From the NCBI RefSeq assembly GCF_000834015.1, contig NZ_JXQI01000011.1, positions 1 to 64,000 of the forward strand: DNA of 64,000 nt, given 5' to 3'. Positions 32,910 through 43,745 of this stretch are shown one piece after another. How positions within the stretch are numbered: the first letter of the stretch is position 1; every line of letters begins with the position of its first letter. Below the pieces are notes generated by a model. It ran no database searches and was not told the origin of the DNA. It saw only the letters and a list, made by a program, of their open reading frames with translations. The position numbers were made by a program, and so were the translations under genes. This DNA comes from Prevotella pectinovora (GTDB lineage Bacteria > Bacteroidota > Bacteroidia > Bacteroidales > Bacteroidaceae).

Positions 32910-34045
32910 TATTTTCCGAGTTTGCCGAAGAGGTCGAACGAGGCATCCCAGTCTTTCCACACCGGTTCACGTCCCAGTTCTCTGAGCCGCTGGTTTATCA
33001 CCGATGCCTTGCGCTCATCGCTCACGCTGAACTGCTCCAGCGCCTGCGGATAGGTGTGGTATCCACCGGGGTTCACCTTCGATTCTGCCGACATCGTGGT
33101 GACTCCCAGCGTACACATGTTGTCGCGGATATATGCCGGTTCGCGTGTAGAATAAGAGATGTCCACGTCGTGGTCGAAGATTCGCATGGCAAACGTAGCC
33201 TGTGCCAGTTCCCTGTCCGACATATAGCAGTTGGGATGGAATCCCTCGTTCTGCGCCGGCCGCATACGTGGGAAGTTCACGCTGTATTTCGTTCTCCAGT
33301 AATGCTTCTGCAGATAGCGCAGATGGTATGCCATCATCACCACGTCGGTGCGCCATTCCTTTTCCAGTCCGATGAGCACTCCCATACCGATGGAATGCAC
33401 TCCTGCCTGTCCCATTCTGTCGAATCCGTTGCACCGCCATTCAAACTTGCTCTTCATGCCTCGCGGATGATAGAGGTTATAGTGTTCGCGGTTGTATGTC
33501 TCCTGAAAGCATATCACTCCGTTCATGCCATGGTCGGCAAGAGTCTTGTAGTCTTCTGCCGAGAGCGGCATCACCTCAATCTTCACGTTGGAGAAATATT
33601 TCTTCGCCAGGTCTATTGCCTTGGCGAGATATGGCACACCTGCCTTTGCCGGGTTCTCTCCCGTCACGAGCAGGATATTCTCAAAGGGTGCCAGTTCCTT
33701 TATCGCCTTATACTCGTTTTCTATCTGCTCCATCGTGAGTATGGTCCTCGCCATCTTGTTCTCCACGTGGAATCCGCAGTAGACGCATGAGTTGGCACAC
33801 GAGTTGGTGATATAAAGAGGTATGAACATCGACATCGTCTTGCCGAACCTCTCCTCGGTGTATTTGCGAGAGAGCCTTGCCATCGTCTCAAGATATGGCG
33901 TGGCGGCAGGCGAGATCAGCGCCATGAAATCGTCAACGTTGCAGTGGTCTTTGGCGAGCGCCCGGCGCACGTCGTTGTCGGTCATGTGAGCGATGCGCTC
34001 TGTGGTCTCGTCCCAACTTATATTTTTTAATTCTTCGCTAAACAT
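32909..34045 (-). CDS. thiH: 2-iminoacetate synthase
   Basis: 378 residues from MFSEELKNISWDET (the frame is open 15 codons further). Radical SAM enzyme: Cys83-x3-Cys87-x2-Cys90 in NSCANSCVYCGF binds the 4Fe-4S cluster. It cleaves tyrosine to dehydroglycine (2-iminoacetate) and p-cresol for the thiazole ring. Belongs with thiG, thiS and thiF of this operon; presence of ThiH rather than ThiO fits an anaerobe. Contains the downstream biotin/thiamin-synthase-associated C-terminal region. Confidence 0.94.
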   Translation of the reverse strand: MFSEELKNISWDETTERIAHMTDNDVRRALAKDHCNVDDFMALISPAATPYLETMARLSRKYTEERFGKTMSMFIPLYITNSCANSCVYCGFHVENKMARTILTMEQIENEYKAIKELAPFENILLVTGENPAKAGVPYLAKAIDLAKKYFSNVKIEVMPLSAEDYKTLADHGMNGVICFQETYNREHYNLYHPRGMKSKFEWRCNGFDRMGQAGVHSIGMGVLIGLEKEWRTDVVMMAYHLRYLQKHYWRTKYSVNFPRMRPAQNEGFHPNCYMSDRELAQATFAMRIFDHDVDISYSTREPAYIRDNMCTLGVTTMSAESKVNPGGYHTYPQALEQFSVSDERKASVINQRLRELGREPVWKDWDASFDLFGKLGK

Positions 34046-34061
34046 ATTCTTTTTCTTGTTA

Positions 34062-36484
<2,423 letters not shown>

Positions 36485-37258
36485 TTATTTGTCGAGGAAT
36501 GCTGTGAGTGGCGAACTTGCCTCGGCGCAGTCGCTGATGGCTCCCAGTCCTGCCTCGTAGGCTCTTCTGCCGCATACCACGGCTTCCTTGAAGGCTTTTG
36601 CCATTTCCACAGGGTTTCCTGCCACGGCGATGGCGGTGTTCACCAGACAGGCGCTTGCTCCCATCTCCATTGCCTCGGCGGCATGGCTCGGAGCACCGAT
36701 ACCTGCATCCACTACCACTGGCACCGTGGCCTGGTCGATGATGATCTTGAGGAAGTCTTTCATTCTCAATCCCTTGTTGGTGCCTATCGGTGCGGCGAGC
36801 GGCATCACAGTGGCTGCTCCTGCCTCTTCGAGGTGCTTGCAGAGTGTGGGGTCTGCCTGGCAATATGGCAATACCACGAAGCCCATCTTCACGAGTTTCT
36901 CCGTTGCCTTCAGTGTCTCTATAGAGTCTGGCAGCAGATAGCGTGGGTCGGGGTGGATCTCGAGCTTCAGCCAGTTGGTGCCGAATGCCTCGCGTGCCAT
37001 CTGTGCCGCGAAGACTGCCTCTTCGGCATCGCGCACGCCGCTGGTGTTTGGCAGCAGCTGGATGTTAGGGTTCTGGGTGATGTGGGCGAGCAGGTCGTCG
37101 TTCTTGTCTTCCAGTTCGATGCGCTTCATTGCCACCGTAACCATTTCCGTTTCCGACGCTTTGATGGCGTCTGCCATCAGGGTGTTGCCGTTGAACTTTC
37201 CTGTGCCCAGGAACAGGCGGGAATTGAATTCCCTTCCTGCGATAACTAATTTTTCCAT
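36485..37258 (-). CDS. thiG: thiazole synthase
   Basis: 257 residues. Forms the thiazole phosphate from DXP, dehydroglycine and ThiS thiocarboxylate. Blocks: [12 protein letters not shown] at the N-terminus, [33 protein letters not shown] (containing the Schiff-base lysine), [20 protein letters not shown] and [11 protein letters not shown]. Cytoplasmic, works in complex with ThiS. Confidence 0.95.
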   Translation of the reverse strand: MEKLVIAGREFNSRLFLGTGKFNGNTLMADAIKASETEMVTVAMKRIELEDKNDDLLAHITQNPNIQLLPNTSGVRDAEEAVFAAQMAREAFGTNWLKLEIHPDPRYLLPDSIETLKATEKLVKMGFVVLPYCQADPTLCKHLEEAGAATVMPLAAPIGTNKGLRMKDFLKIIIDQATVPVVVDAGIGAPSHAAEAMEMGASACLVNTAIAVAGNPVEMAKAFKEAVVCGRRAYEAGLGAISDCAEASSPLTAFLDK

Positions 37259-37352
37259 TCTGTATGTTGTTTTGAAGTTTTACGAATTGACGAGGGGAGC
37301 GACATACCGCCCGGGAAAGGACAGTCGTAGTCTCTCCTTTTTATCATATTGC

Positions 37353-38018
37353 CTATGGCATCTGCCGTTCATGAATTGCCAGCAGCCGCATTATCTCCTG
37401 CGTCTTCTCCACCGGGTCGTCAGCCCGGAGTATCGTGCCGCTCACGGCAATGCCGCTGACTCCCGTAGCCATGATGGCGGTGATGTCGTCGGTGGTTATT
37501 CCGCCTATCGCCACCACTGGCATACCGATGTCCCTACGATTCATCTCTGCCACGATGTTCTCGTAGCCGCCGATGCCGAGAACCGGCGAGAGCTTCTCCT
37601 TGGTGGTGGTGAAACGGAACGGACCGCAGCCCACATAGTCGGCGCCGCTCTTCCAGTGGTCTTCCACATCGGCGATGGTGTTTGCCGTACCGCCGATGAT
37701 GAAAGTGTCGCCCAGGATGCGGCGTGCCTCGCTGATGGGCATGTCGTTCTTGCCAAGATGCACTCCGTCGGCTCCCAGCCTCTTCACCATCTCCACGCGG
37801 TCGTCGATGACGAACGTGGCGCCTGCCTCGCGACACATTTTCTGTGCCTCGACGGCTATCGGCTCCACCTCGCTGTCGGCGGCTCCCTTCATGCGCAGCT
37901 GTATCCATCTGCAACCGCCCTCGAGCGCCATCCTGATACCGTCGAGATAGGTGGTATTGCCGTTGGTGTGGGATATGAACTGCAGACTGAAATTTGCCTT
38001 TGCTTCTCTGTTCATCAT
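37353..38018 (-). CDS. thiE: thiamine-phosphate synthase
   Basis: 221 residues (start at 38018 or the next codon). Couples HMP pyrophosphate and thiazole phosphate. Family features intact: LQFISHTNG, WIQLRMKGA, DGVHLGKNDMPISEAR (diphosphate-binding), VGCGPFRFTTTKE and VVAIGGITTDDI. It is the authentic ThiE of the operon; the fused ThiE-like domain downstream lacks the LGKND feature. Separated from thiG by 94 bp without a clear promoter. Confidence 0.92.
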   Translation of the reverse strand: MMNREAKANFSLQFISHTNGNTTYLDGIRMALEGGCRWIQLRMKGAADSEVEPIAVEAQKMCREAGATFVIDDRVEMVKRLGADGVHLGKNDMPISEARRILGDTFIIGGTANTIADVEDHWKSGADYVGCGPFRFTTTKEKLSPVLGIGGYENIVAEMNRRDIGMPVVAIGGITTDDITAIMATGVSGIAVSGTILRADDPVEKTQEIMRLLAIHERQMP

Positions 38019-38022
38019 GTGG

Positions 38023-38220
38023 CTATCCTCCGCAGAACGCTTTTATTATCACTATGTTGTCACCCTCTTCCACTGGCGTTGTGCTCCAGTCGGTACGGGC
38101 AACGAGCTTGTTGTCGATGGCAACGGCAACTCCCTTTGCCGGCAGCTGCAGCTCCTCGGCGAGGCCGGCAACGCTCTTTGCGGCGGTCTCTGTCTCTTTG
38201 TTGTTGATGTTTACTTTCAT
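38023..38220 (-). CDS. thiS: sulfur carrier protein ThiS
   Basis: 65 residues, ubiquitin-like beta-grasp ending in Gly64-Gly65 (AFCGG), the site adenylated by ThiF and converted to the thiocarboxylate. MKVNINNKETETAAKSVAGL is typical. First gene of the operon; the riboswitch terminator is about 185 bp upstream. It ends 4 bp before the thiE start. Confidence 0.93.
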   Translation of the reverse strand: MKVNINNKETETAAKSVAGLAEELQLPAKGVAVAIDNKLVARTDWSTTPVEEGDNIVIIKAFCGG

Positions 38221-38404
38221 TTGCTTTCCTTAGTTATGGTTAGTACCTGTCAAGGCTGTGCCCTACGGGGCGATGGAAACCTTGTCAAACCGTGATGAAC
38301 GGTTGGGTGATTTTCCACAAGCAGTTATAAGATATTACATTAAAACTGCCTGATGACCAAATCTATTTTCTAACGGAATGCCTCTGAAAGTGAGTGGAAA
38401 AGAA

Positions 38405-38446
38405 AAAGCCCCTATTCCATGCTCTTCCGCATGAAGTAGGGGCTTT
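38405..38446 (-). terminator. expression-platform terminator of the TPP riboswitch
   Basis: 18-bp stem with two mismatches (AAAGCCCCTA...GCATG arms) around a 6-nt loop, on the minus strand followed by TTTTTCTTTTCC. It lies about 15 nt downstream of the aptamer, so TPP binding probably favours premature termination. Confidence 0.8.
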
Positions 38447-38460
38447 ATTATAGGTTATAT

Positions 38461-38535
38461 CAATTCCCTCCGGCAGCATTACCTGCATCAGGTTAATGTG
38501 GGTATAATCTCAGCCAATTTCTCAGCACCCCGTGT
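38461..38535 (-). promoter_or_regulatory. TPP (THI-box) riboswitch aptamer
   Basis: Minus strand contains the conserved THI elements in order: ACGGGGTGC, GGCTGAGA, ATACCC, ACCTGATGCAGGTAATGC and CGGAGGGA. It lies upstream of thiS in the sense orientation and has its own -7 element behind it. Confidence 0.95.
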
Positions 38536-38551
38536 TTTTTCTCTTTGCATG

Positions 38552-38559
38552 CAAATGTA
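38552..38559 (-). promoter_or_regulatory. thi operon -7 promoter element
   Basis: Minus strand TACATTTG, placing the start of transcription about 10 nt before the TPP aptamer. Confidence 0.7.
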
Positions 38560-38983
38560 ATGATAAAAAACGAGACACTCACCACTATACGACGACGTTT
38601 TTCCCGTTTTTAACCGATGTTAACGTGTAGGCAAGGTGGTCATCGTATGAATGATTTTTCTCCTGGAAAGTATCATGGTATCATTTTCGAGCCTCCATTC
38701 GGGCATAATCGTCTGACACGCAAGCAGATGGCGGAATGAGACTTTTCTCTTTGCTTTACAGAAATGTATCATAGAAGTATCACTGAAGTATCATGACAGT
38801 CTGAAAGGGTACCCATCCTGACCTTAAACCCATCCTGACCTTCCCAAAGGGAAGAAACTAGTTACTCCGCATACTGTCATCAGCCCCCACCTAGCCTCCC
38901 CCGAAGGGGAGGGACAAATACCATTGACTGTCTGATTGTAGTTACAACTTGTCGGTTCTGGATTTTGTCTTAAAAGCTTCATG

Positions 38984-39127
38984 AAATGGGCAGCATGCTT
39001 GCCCATGTGGGGCAAGCAGCTTACTCACTTGGGGCAAGCACCTTGCCCCAAGTGGGCACGGGTAGTGCCCAAAACTGTGCCCAAAGTTTCCATAGAAAGA
39101 AACGTCAGTAAGGGGATGCAAAGCGCC
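38984..39127. repeat. GGGCA hairpin repeat, short form, copy C
   Basis: ATGGGCAGCATGCTTGCCCA and CTTGGGGCAAG/CTTGCCCCAAG hairpins followed by the conserved block CAAAGTTTCCATAGAAAGAA and GGGGATGCAAAGCG. It matches 57926-58061 (inverted) almost base for base over about 135 bp. The remaining sequence from 38560 to 38983 holds no gene; at about 38887-38912 is a CCTCCCC-CGAA-GGGGAGG hairpin. Confidence 0.8.
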
Positions 39128-39224
39128 AACATAACAGACTCTTTCCTGTTGATGAGGAATCAGAAGTCGATATTAATCGACTCACAGATATATCTATTCC
39201 GTGTTGTTGTAGTTGTGTGCCCCA

Positions 39225-39606
39225 GCCTTCGGCAGGGACACAAATCAAAAAATGAAACACGGATTGCACGGAGAACCACGGATCGGTCTTTCACGGATAT
39301 TTTTTTAACCCAAATCGGTCATTAGGGCTTGCCTGGATTTTGTTCTTTTAGAAGAGTGGATTTTGTTTGGCTTTTAATGAGTAATAGCGAGCTATTACGA
39401 ATTAAAAACAAGCAAAAGACGCCTTATAAAAAACAAAAGACTGCAAGCAGTAAATATAAAATACAATAAACGGCCTAATGACCGTTTTGGGTTTAATCCA
39501 AAACTAAAAAGGTCTAAAATAATCCGTGATGATTGATCCGTGGTTTATCTGTGATATCAGTGTTTTATTTTAGACCCGTGTCCATCGCCGCAGGCTGATG
39601 GACACT
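39225..39606. repeat. MITE-like element copy 2 inside a CACGGAT inverted repeat
   Basis: The 183-bp element at 39309-39491 has terminal inverted repeats AACCCAAATCGGTCATTAGG and (reverse complement of the right end) AACCCAAAACGGTCATTAGG. It is flanked by arms that pair with each other: left ACCACGGATC...TCACGGAT (about 39278-39300), right ATCCGTGA...GATCCGTGGT (about 39521-39544). Outside these are hairpins GTGCCCC-AGCC/GGC-A-GGG and GTGTCCATC/GATGGACAC (39578-39605). Confidence 0.65.
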
Positions 39607-39641
39607 ATGCTCACCGATATTATCACTCCGTGCTGTAAAAA

Positions 39642-39680
39642 ATGCCTTTAACCGGATAAAGGAGAATCGGTTAAAGGCAT
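39642..39680 (-). terminator. terminator of the DUF4831 gene
   Basis: 13-bp perfect stem ATGCCTTTAACCG/CGGTTAAAGGCAT followed on the minus strand by a run of T (TTTTTTAC). Confidence 0.9.
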
Positions 39681-39720
39681 ATACTATCAATCTATATCAT
39701 TGCCATCGTATGGCGGAATA

Positions 39721-40812
39721 TCATTTCAGCGGTTCTGTCTCAAGACTCTCGATGCTTCCCGTGACGGGATTGAGCACGAGGTGGGAGGTGAACTTCTTGC
39801 TGAACATCTCACCGCTCAACGACTCGGTGGTGCCAAACTGCGGAGCATACAGCTCGAAGGCTCCCAAAGCACGGTCGGCACTGAACACCGTGGCACGTAT
39901 CTTACCCGGCAGGTTCACGCAGATGCCGATGTTGTCCTTGTCTTTCTTGGGGTCAGCCAGACTGCCGTTGAGAGTGGGCGAACTGTGAAGGTCTTCCACC
40001 TTAATATAATAAGGTTTGCCGCTGAGGTCGTCGGCATCCGTCAGTCCGAAATACTTAGAGAAGCGGAACAGCAGCTGCTTCTCCACCTCACGGGTGGGCA
40101 CGAATGCCACCTCCACCTCCGTAGTGTCACGGTCGGTAGTGCCCTCGAAGAGCTGCAGCAGGGCATTCTCCTGAGCGTTCAGATTGACTATCATCAGACG
40201 GAGCTGCTCACCGTCCTTCGGCATGAAGTCTGCCTGTCCTTTGTTGAGCAGACTCTTGTTCTCGCGAATGTCGTATATCTCCTGCACACAAAGCTCCGCC
40301 ATCTTCACCTTGTTGGCAGCGCTGAGGATTTCCTGAGTCATATAGTCGCGAGGGTTCACCGGAGCCGGTTTCGGCGCCGCCACGAAAGGTTTGCGGGTCT
40401 TCGCCTCCCTCGGTTCGGCATTCACCGCCAGCAACACTCCGTTCTCATCACGCGAGAGAGTGCGGACGCTATGCTTGCCGTCGATTTTCGCCGTGAAGAA
40501 TTTCGTGGTGTCGGGCACAGCTTTCTGCGAGAGCTGCATGCCCACGATGCGGTATTGTGTTGACGGCTCCATACTCACATCGTCGCGCCTCAGATAACGT
40601 GAGGCATAGGGAGCGAGGTCGCCGGGAGTAAATGTGGCCTTCTCGACAAGGAGCGAGAAGCGAAGCTCCGTCTTCGGCAGATAATAGGATGCACCGTCCA
40701 CCGTGCGCACGTCGTCCTGCGCCGCGGCATTCTGTGGAACACCGAGAAGGGTGACTGCCACGGCAGCCATTAGTCCCTTCATCACATTCCTGTATTTCAT
40801 ATATTTCTTCAT
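39721..40812 (-). CDS. DUF4831 family exported protein
   Basis: 363 residues. Signal peptide ending near QNAAAQDD (cleavage about residue 32). The mature part starts with the DUF4831-type block YYLPKTELRFSLLVEKATFTPG and continues with FTAKIDGKHSVRTLSRDENG. Function unknown; members are found almost only in Bacteroidetes and are probably periplasmic. The Pro/Lys-rich stretch KTRKPFVAAPKPAPVNPRD (about 138-156) looks like a linker between two beta-rich halves. Transcribed after nnr, 91 bp apart, and ended by a strong terminator. Confidence 0.75.
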   Translation of the reverse strand: MKKYMKYRNVMKGLMAAVAVTLLGVPQNAAAQDDVRTVDGASYYLPKTELRFSLLVEKATFTPGDLAPYASRYLRRDDVSMEPSTQYRIVGMQLSQKAVPDTTKFFTAKIDGKHSVRTLSRDENGVLLAVNAEPREAKTRKPFVAAPKPAPVNPRDYMTQEILSAANKVKMAELCVQEIYDIRENKSLLNKGQADFMPKDGEQLRLMIVNLNAQENALLQLFEGTTDRDTTEVEVAFVPTREVEKQLLFRFSKYFGLTDADDLSGKPYYIKVEDLHSSPTLNGSLADPKKDKDNIGICVNLPGKIRATVFSADRALGAFELYAPQFGTTESLSGEMFSKKFTSHLVLNPVTGSIESLETEPLK

Positions 40813-40903
40813 ATCAATTCTTTATGTCGTTTCGTTTTGGATTATGGATTTTCTAAAGTCGGACAGGGAGCAGCCCTGCCCCATGGTCACTACCGTGTCG
40901 CCA

Positions 40904-42418
40904 TCAGTCGTCGAGACGTTTGAAAGCCTTTGGCAGGAACCTCACGATGTCGCCGGCAGTAACGCTCTCCACTCCCAGCTCTTCTGCCGCCAGGTCGCCG
41001 GCAAGACCATGCACGTAGGTGCCTATCAGACAGGCGTCTTTCTGGTTGTAGCCTCGTGCGAGGAGTGCGGTGAGCACACCGGTGAGCACATCGCCGCTGC
41101 CTGCCGTCGCCATTCCGGAATTGCCTGTGGAATTGAACATCACCTTGCCGTCGGGCATGCAGAGGGCTGAATAATGACCTTTCAGTATGATGTATATCTG
41201 CATGGTCTGCGCCATCTCGACAGCCTTGGAGAGCTGTTCGAAACCATCGTTGAAACGCACTCCGGCGAGTCGTTCAAACTCCAGAGGATGCGGTGTGAGG
41301 ATGGTGCCCACGGGGATTCTCTGGAACCATGCCCTGTGGGAAGCCAGGATATTGAGTCCGTCGGCATCTACCACCGTAGGCACCTGCGCACGGCGCAGCT
41401 GCGAGATGAATGCCGTTGCCGTCACCTCGTCGGTGCCGATGCCCGGACCGATGCCCATGGCGTCGAAACTGTCGTCGGCAACGGGTTCGGTGAACAGGTT
41501 GTCGTCGGCATCGCGGCTGACGATGGCCTCCGGCACGGCAATCTGCATGATATCGTTGTTGCGTGCCGGAACGTGGGTTATCACCTTGCCCGCTCCGGAA
41601 CGGAAGCAGGCTCTGGAAGCAAGGATTGCAGCACCTGCCATGCCATAGCTGCCGGCAACGATGAGCGAGGTGCCGGCATCACCTTTGTGCCAGAAGTCGC
41701 CACGCGGACGGAGCAGCGTGCGGACGAAGCTCTCGTCCACAATTTCGTATTTGGCGTCTGCCTTCTCTATGCCTTCGGCGCTGAGACGGATGTCGAGCAC
41801 ACCGAGGCGGCCCAGATAGCGCTGGTTCTCAGGAAAGAGGAACGCCAGCTTCATCTGCTGCAGGGTGAAGGTGTAGTCGGCGCGTATGATGTTGGTACGC
41901 GTGTTGTAGGAGTTGTCTTCGGTCATGAGGCCCGACGGGATGTCGATGCTAACCACCCGGCATTCCGACTGGTTGATGTATTTCACCAGCGAGGCGAAAC
42001 CGCCGCTTAGGGGTTTGCTGAGTCCCGAACCGAAGAGTCCGTCGATGACAAGCACCGATGCCGGCAGCTCCGGCGGGTCGAACTCGTTGGTCACCTCAAT
42101 GAAGGTGACGCCGGCGGCTCCAGCAAGACGCTCCTTGTTGGCGCTGCAGTCGGCGGAGAGGGTGCCTGACACATTGAAGAGGTAGACCTTCACGCTGTAG
42201 CCCTGCTCTCCCATCATGCGTGCCACGGCAAGCGCATCGCCACCATTGTTGCCGGGTCCGGCAAAGACCACCACGCTGGTGTTGTCGTCCCATACTCTCG
42301 TTATGGCGCGCGTCAATGCCTTTGCCGCGCGCTCCATCAGATCGATGGATTTTATCGGCTCGTGTTCTATCGTATATTTGTCGAGCTCACGTATCTGTGT
42401 GCCTGTAAGAATCTTCAT
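40904..42418 (-). CDS. nnr: bifunctional NAD(P)HX epimerase/dehydratase
   Basis: 504 residues from the ATG at 42418; the frame is open much further but runs antisense to hpt. The N-terminal YjeF_N epimerase domain (1-210) carries FAGPGNNGGDALAVAR (53-68); the C-terminal ADP-dependent dehydratase domain (about 230-504) carries GPGIGTDE, VVDADGLN and GMATAGSGDVLTGV. It repairs hydrated NADH and NADPH. The -7 element (TATTTTTG, 42431-42424) is so close that the transcript is nearly leaderless. Divergent from hpt. Confidence 0.93.
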   Translation of the reverse strand: MKILTGTQIRELDKYTIEHEPIKSIDLMERAAKALTRAITRVWDDNTSVVVFAGPGNNGGDALAVARMMGEQGYSVKVYLFNVSGTLSADCSANKERLAGAAGVTFIEVTNEFDPPELPASVLVIDGLFGSGLSKPLSGGFASLVKYINQSECRVVSIDIPSGLMTEDNSYNTRTNIIRADYTFTLQQMKLAFLFPENQRYLGRLGVLDIRLSAEGIEKADAKYEIVDESFVRTLLRPRGDFWHKGDAGTSLIVAGSYGMAGAAILASRACFRSGAGKVITHVPARNNDIMQIAVPEAIVSRDADDNLFTEPVADDSFDAMGIGPGIGTDEVTATAFISQLRRAQVPTVVDADGLNILASHRAWFQRIPVGTILTPHPLEFERLAGVRFNDGFEQLSKAVEMAQTMQIYIILKGHYSALCMPDGKVMFNSTGNSGMATAGSGDVLTGVLTALLARGYNQKDACLIGTYVHGLAGDLAAEELGVESVTAGDIVRFLPKAFKRLDD

Positions 42419-42423
42419 ATCTG

Positions 42424-42482
42424 CAAAAATACTAATTAATTGGATAGATTGACTTATTGTTTGAATATTTTTATTACTTTTG
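42424..42482. promoter_or_regulatory. divergent nnr/hpt promoter region
   Basis: Minus strand -7 TATTTTTG at 42431-42424 for nnr, plus strand -7 TACTTTTG at 42475-42482 for hpt with TTG at 42449-42451 (23 bp spacing). Confidence 0.6.
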
Positions 42483-42505
42483 TGCGCAAAAACAATATAA
42501 TTCTT

Positions 42506-43042
42506 ATGGCAACAATAGATATCAAAGACAAAACCTTCGAGACATTGATACCCGAGGAGGAGATAATGCGCCGAGTGAAAACCGTGGCAGACAGGATCAG
42601 CAACGACCTGAAAGGAAAGAAGCCTCTGCTGCTCGGAGTCTTGAACGGATCGTTCATTTTTGCCGCCGACCTGATGAGGATGCTCACCATAGAGAGCGAG
42701 ATTTCGTTCGTGAAGATGACATCGTATCAGGGCACAGAATCTACAGGAAAAGTGAAGAAACTCGTGGGCCTCAACGAGAATATCGAGGGACGCACGGTGG
42801 TCATCGTGGAAGACATCGTGGACTCGGGTCTCACCATGGAGAAGATGATAGAATATCTGAAGGAGTTCAAACCGGCAGAGATACACATCTGCACGCTGCT
42901 GCTCAAACCTGACAACCTGAAGAGGAATCTCGACATCGAATATATCGCCATGGAGATTCCAAACGACTTCATAGTCGGATATGGGCTTGACTACGACGGA
43001 CTGGGACGAAACCTGAGAGACATTTACGTAGTAAAGGAATAA
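42506..43042 (+). CDS. hpt: hypoxanthine phosphoribosyltransferase
   Basis: 178 residues from MATIDIKDKTFETLIPE (the upstream in-frame ATG at 42440 precedes the -7 element). Salvages hypoxanthine or guanine with PRPP. PRPP-binding motif VVIVEDIVDSGLTM at 98-111; LLLGVLNGSFIFAADL and the flexible-loop MTSYQGTESTGKV are present. 27 bp upstream of adk, a common Bacteroidales pairing. Confidence 0.92.
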   Translation: MATIDIKDKTFETLIPEEEIMRRVKTVADRISNDLKGKKPLLLGVLNGSFIFAADLMRMLTIESEISFVKMTSYQGTESTGKVKKLVGLNENIEGRTVVIVEDIVDSGLTMEKMIEYLKEFKPAEIHICTLLLKPDNLKRNLDIEYIAMEIPNDFIVGYGLDYDGLGRNLRDIYVVKE

Positions 43043-43069
43043 GCAATAAATTACATATCAACAAAACAC

Positions 43070-43642
43070 ATGAAGAATATTGTTATTTTCGGTGCGCCCG
43101 GATCAGGAAAGGGCACACAAAGCGATCTCCTTATCAGGAAGTACGGACTGGGACACATCTCTACTGGTGACGTGCTCCGCAATGAAATCAAAAACGAAAC
43201 TGAGCTGGGCAAGACTGCCAAGGCTTACATCGACAAGGGTCAGCTCATTCCTGACGAGCTGATGGTAAACATCCTCGCCAGCGTATACGACTCTTTCGGC
43301 AAGGAGCATGAGGGAGTGATATTCGACGGATTCCCTCGCACTATCCCACAGGCAGAAGCTCTGAAGAAGATGCTCGACGAGCGTGGACACAAAATCGCTG
43401 CAATGATAGAGCTCGACGTTCCGGAGAACGAACTGATGGTGCGCCTCGTGAAGCGCGGCAAGGAGAGCGGACGCTCTGACGACAACGAGGAGACGATAAA
43501 GAAGCGCCTCGACGTTTACCACAACCAGACCGCTCCTCTCATCGAATGGTATAAGAATGAGAACATCCATCACCACATCAACGGACTGGGAGCGCTCGAC
43601 CGTATCTTCGGTGACATCTGCACCGTGATCGACAATCTCTAA
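43070..43642 (+). CDS. adk: adenylate kinase
   Basis: 190 residues, short-LID type without zinc cysteines. P-loop GAPGSGKGTQSD (7-18), NMP-binding STGDVLRNEI, signature FDGFPRTIPQAE, and LID arginines in VKRGKESGRSDD. Catalyses AMP plus ATP to 2 ADP. Followed by a perfect 13-bp hairpin terminator. Confidence 0.96.
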   Translation: MKNIVIFGAPGSGKGTQSDLLIRKYGLGHISTGDVLRNEIKNETELGKTAKAYIDKGQLIPDELMVNILASVYDSFGKEHEGVIFDGFPRTIPQAEALKKMLDERGHKIAAMIELDVPENELMVRLVKRGKESGRSDDNEETIKKRLDVYHNQTAPLIEWYKNENIHHHINGLGALDRIFGDICTVIDNL

Positions 43643-43663
43643 ATCACATCATCCCCCTATAAT

Positions 43664-43695
43664 AAAGCCTCAAAGCATTCAAGCTTTGAGGCTTT
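43664..43695 (+). terminator. hpt-adk terminator
   Basis: Stem AAAGCCTCAAAGC/GCTTTGAGGCTTT around ATTCAA, followed by GTTGTTATAT. Confidence 0.85.
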
Positions 43696-43707
43696 GTTGT
43701 TATATCA

Positions 43708-43739
43708 GTTGACGAGTTGACAAGTTGACGGGTTGACGA
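43708..43739. repeat. GTTGACRR octamer array next to pgeF
   Basis: Four back-to-back 8-mers: GTTGACGA, GTTGACAA, GTTGACGG, GTTGACGA. It abuts the pgeF stop codon. A similar array lies at 45753-45784, on the other side of obgE-pgeF. Confidence 0.75.
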
Positions 43740-43745
43740 GATGTT

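Noticed and set aside
36975..38207. A 410-codon plus-strand frame over thiG, thiE and thiS
   Set aside because: Antisense to conserved thiamin genes and without family motifs.
42419..42886. Upstream extension of nnr by about 156 codons
   Set aside because: It runs antisense into hpt and past the nnr promoter; the ATG at 42418 starts the conserved YjeF_N domain.
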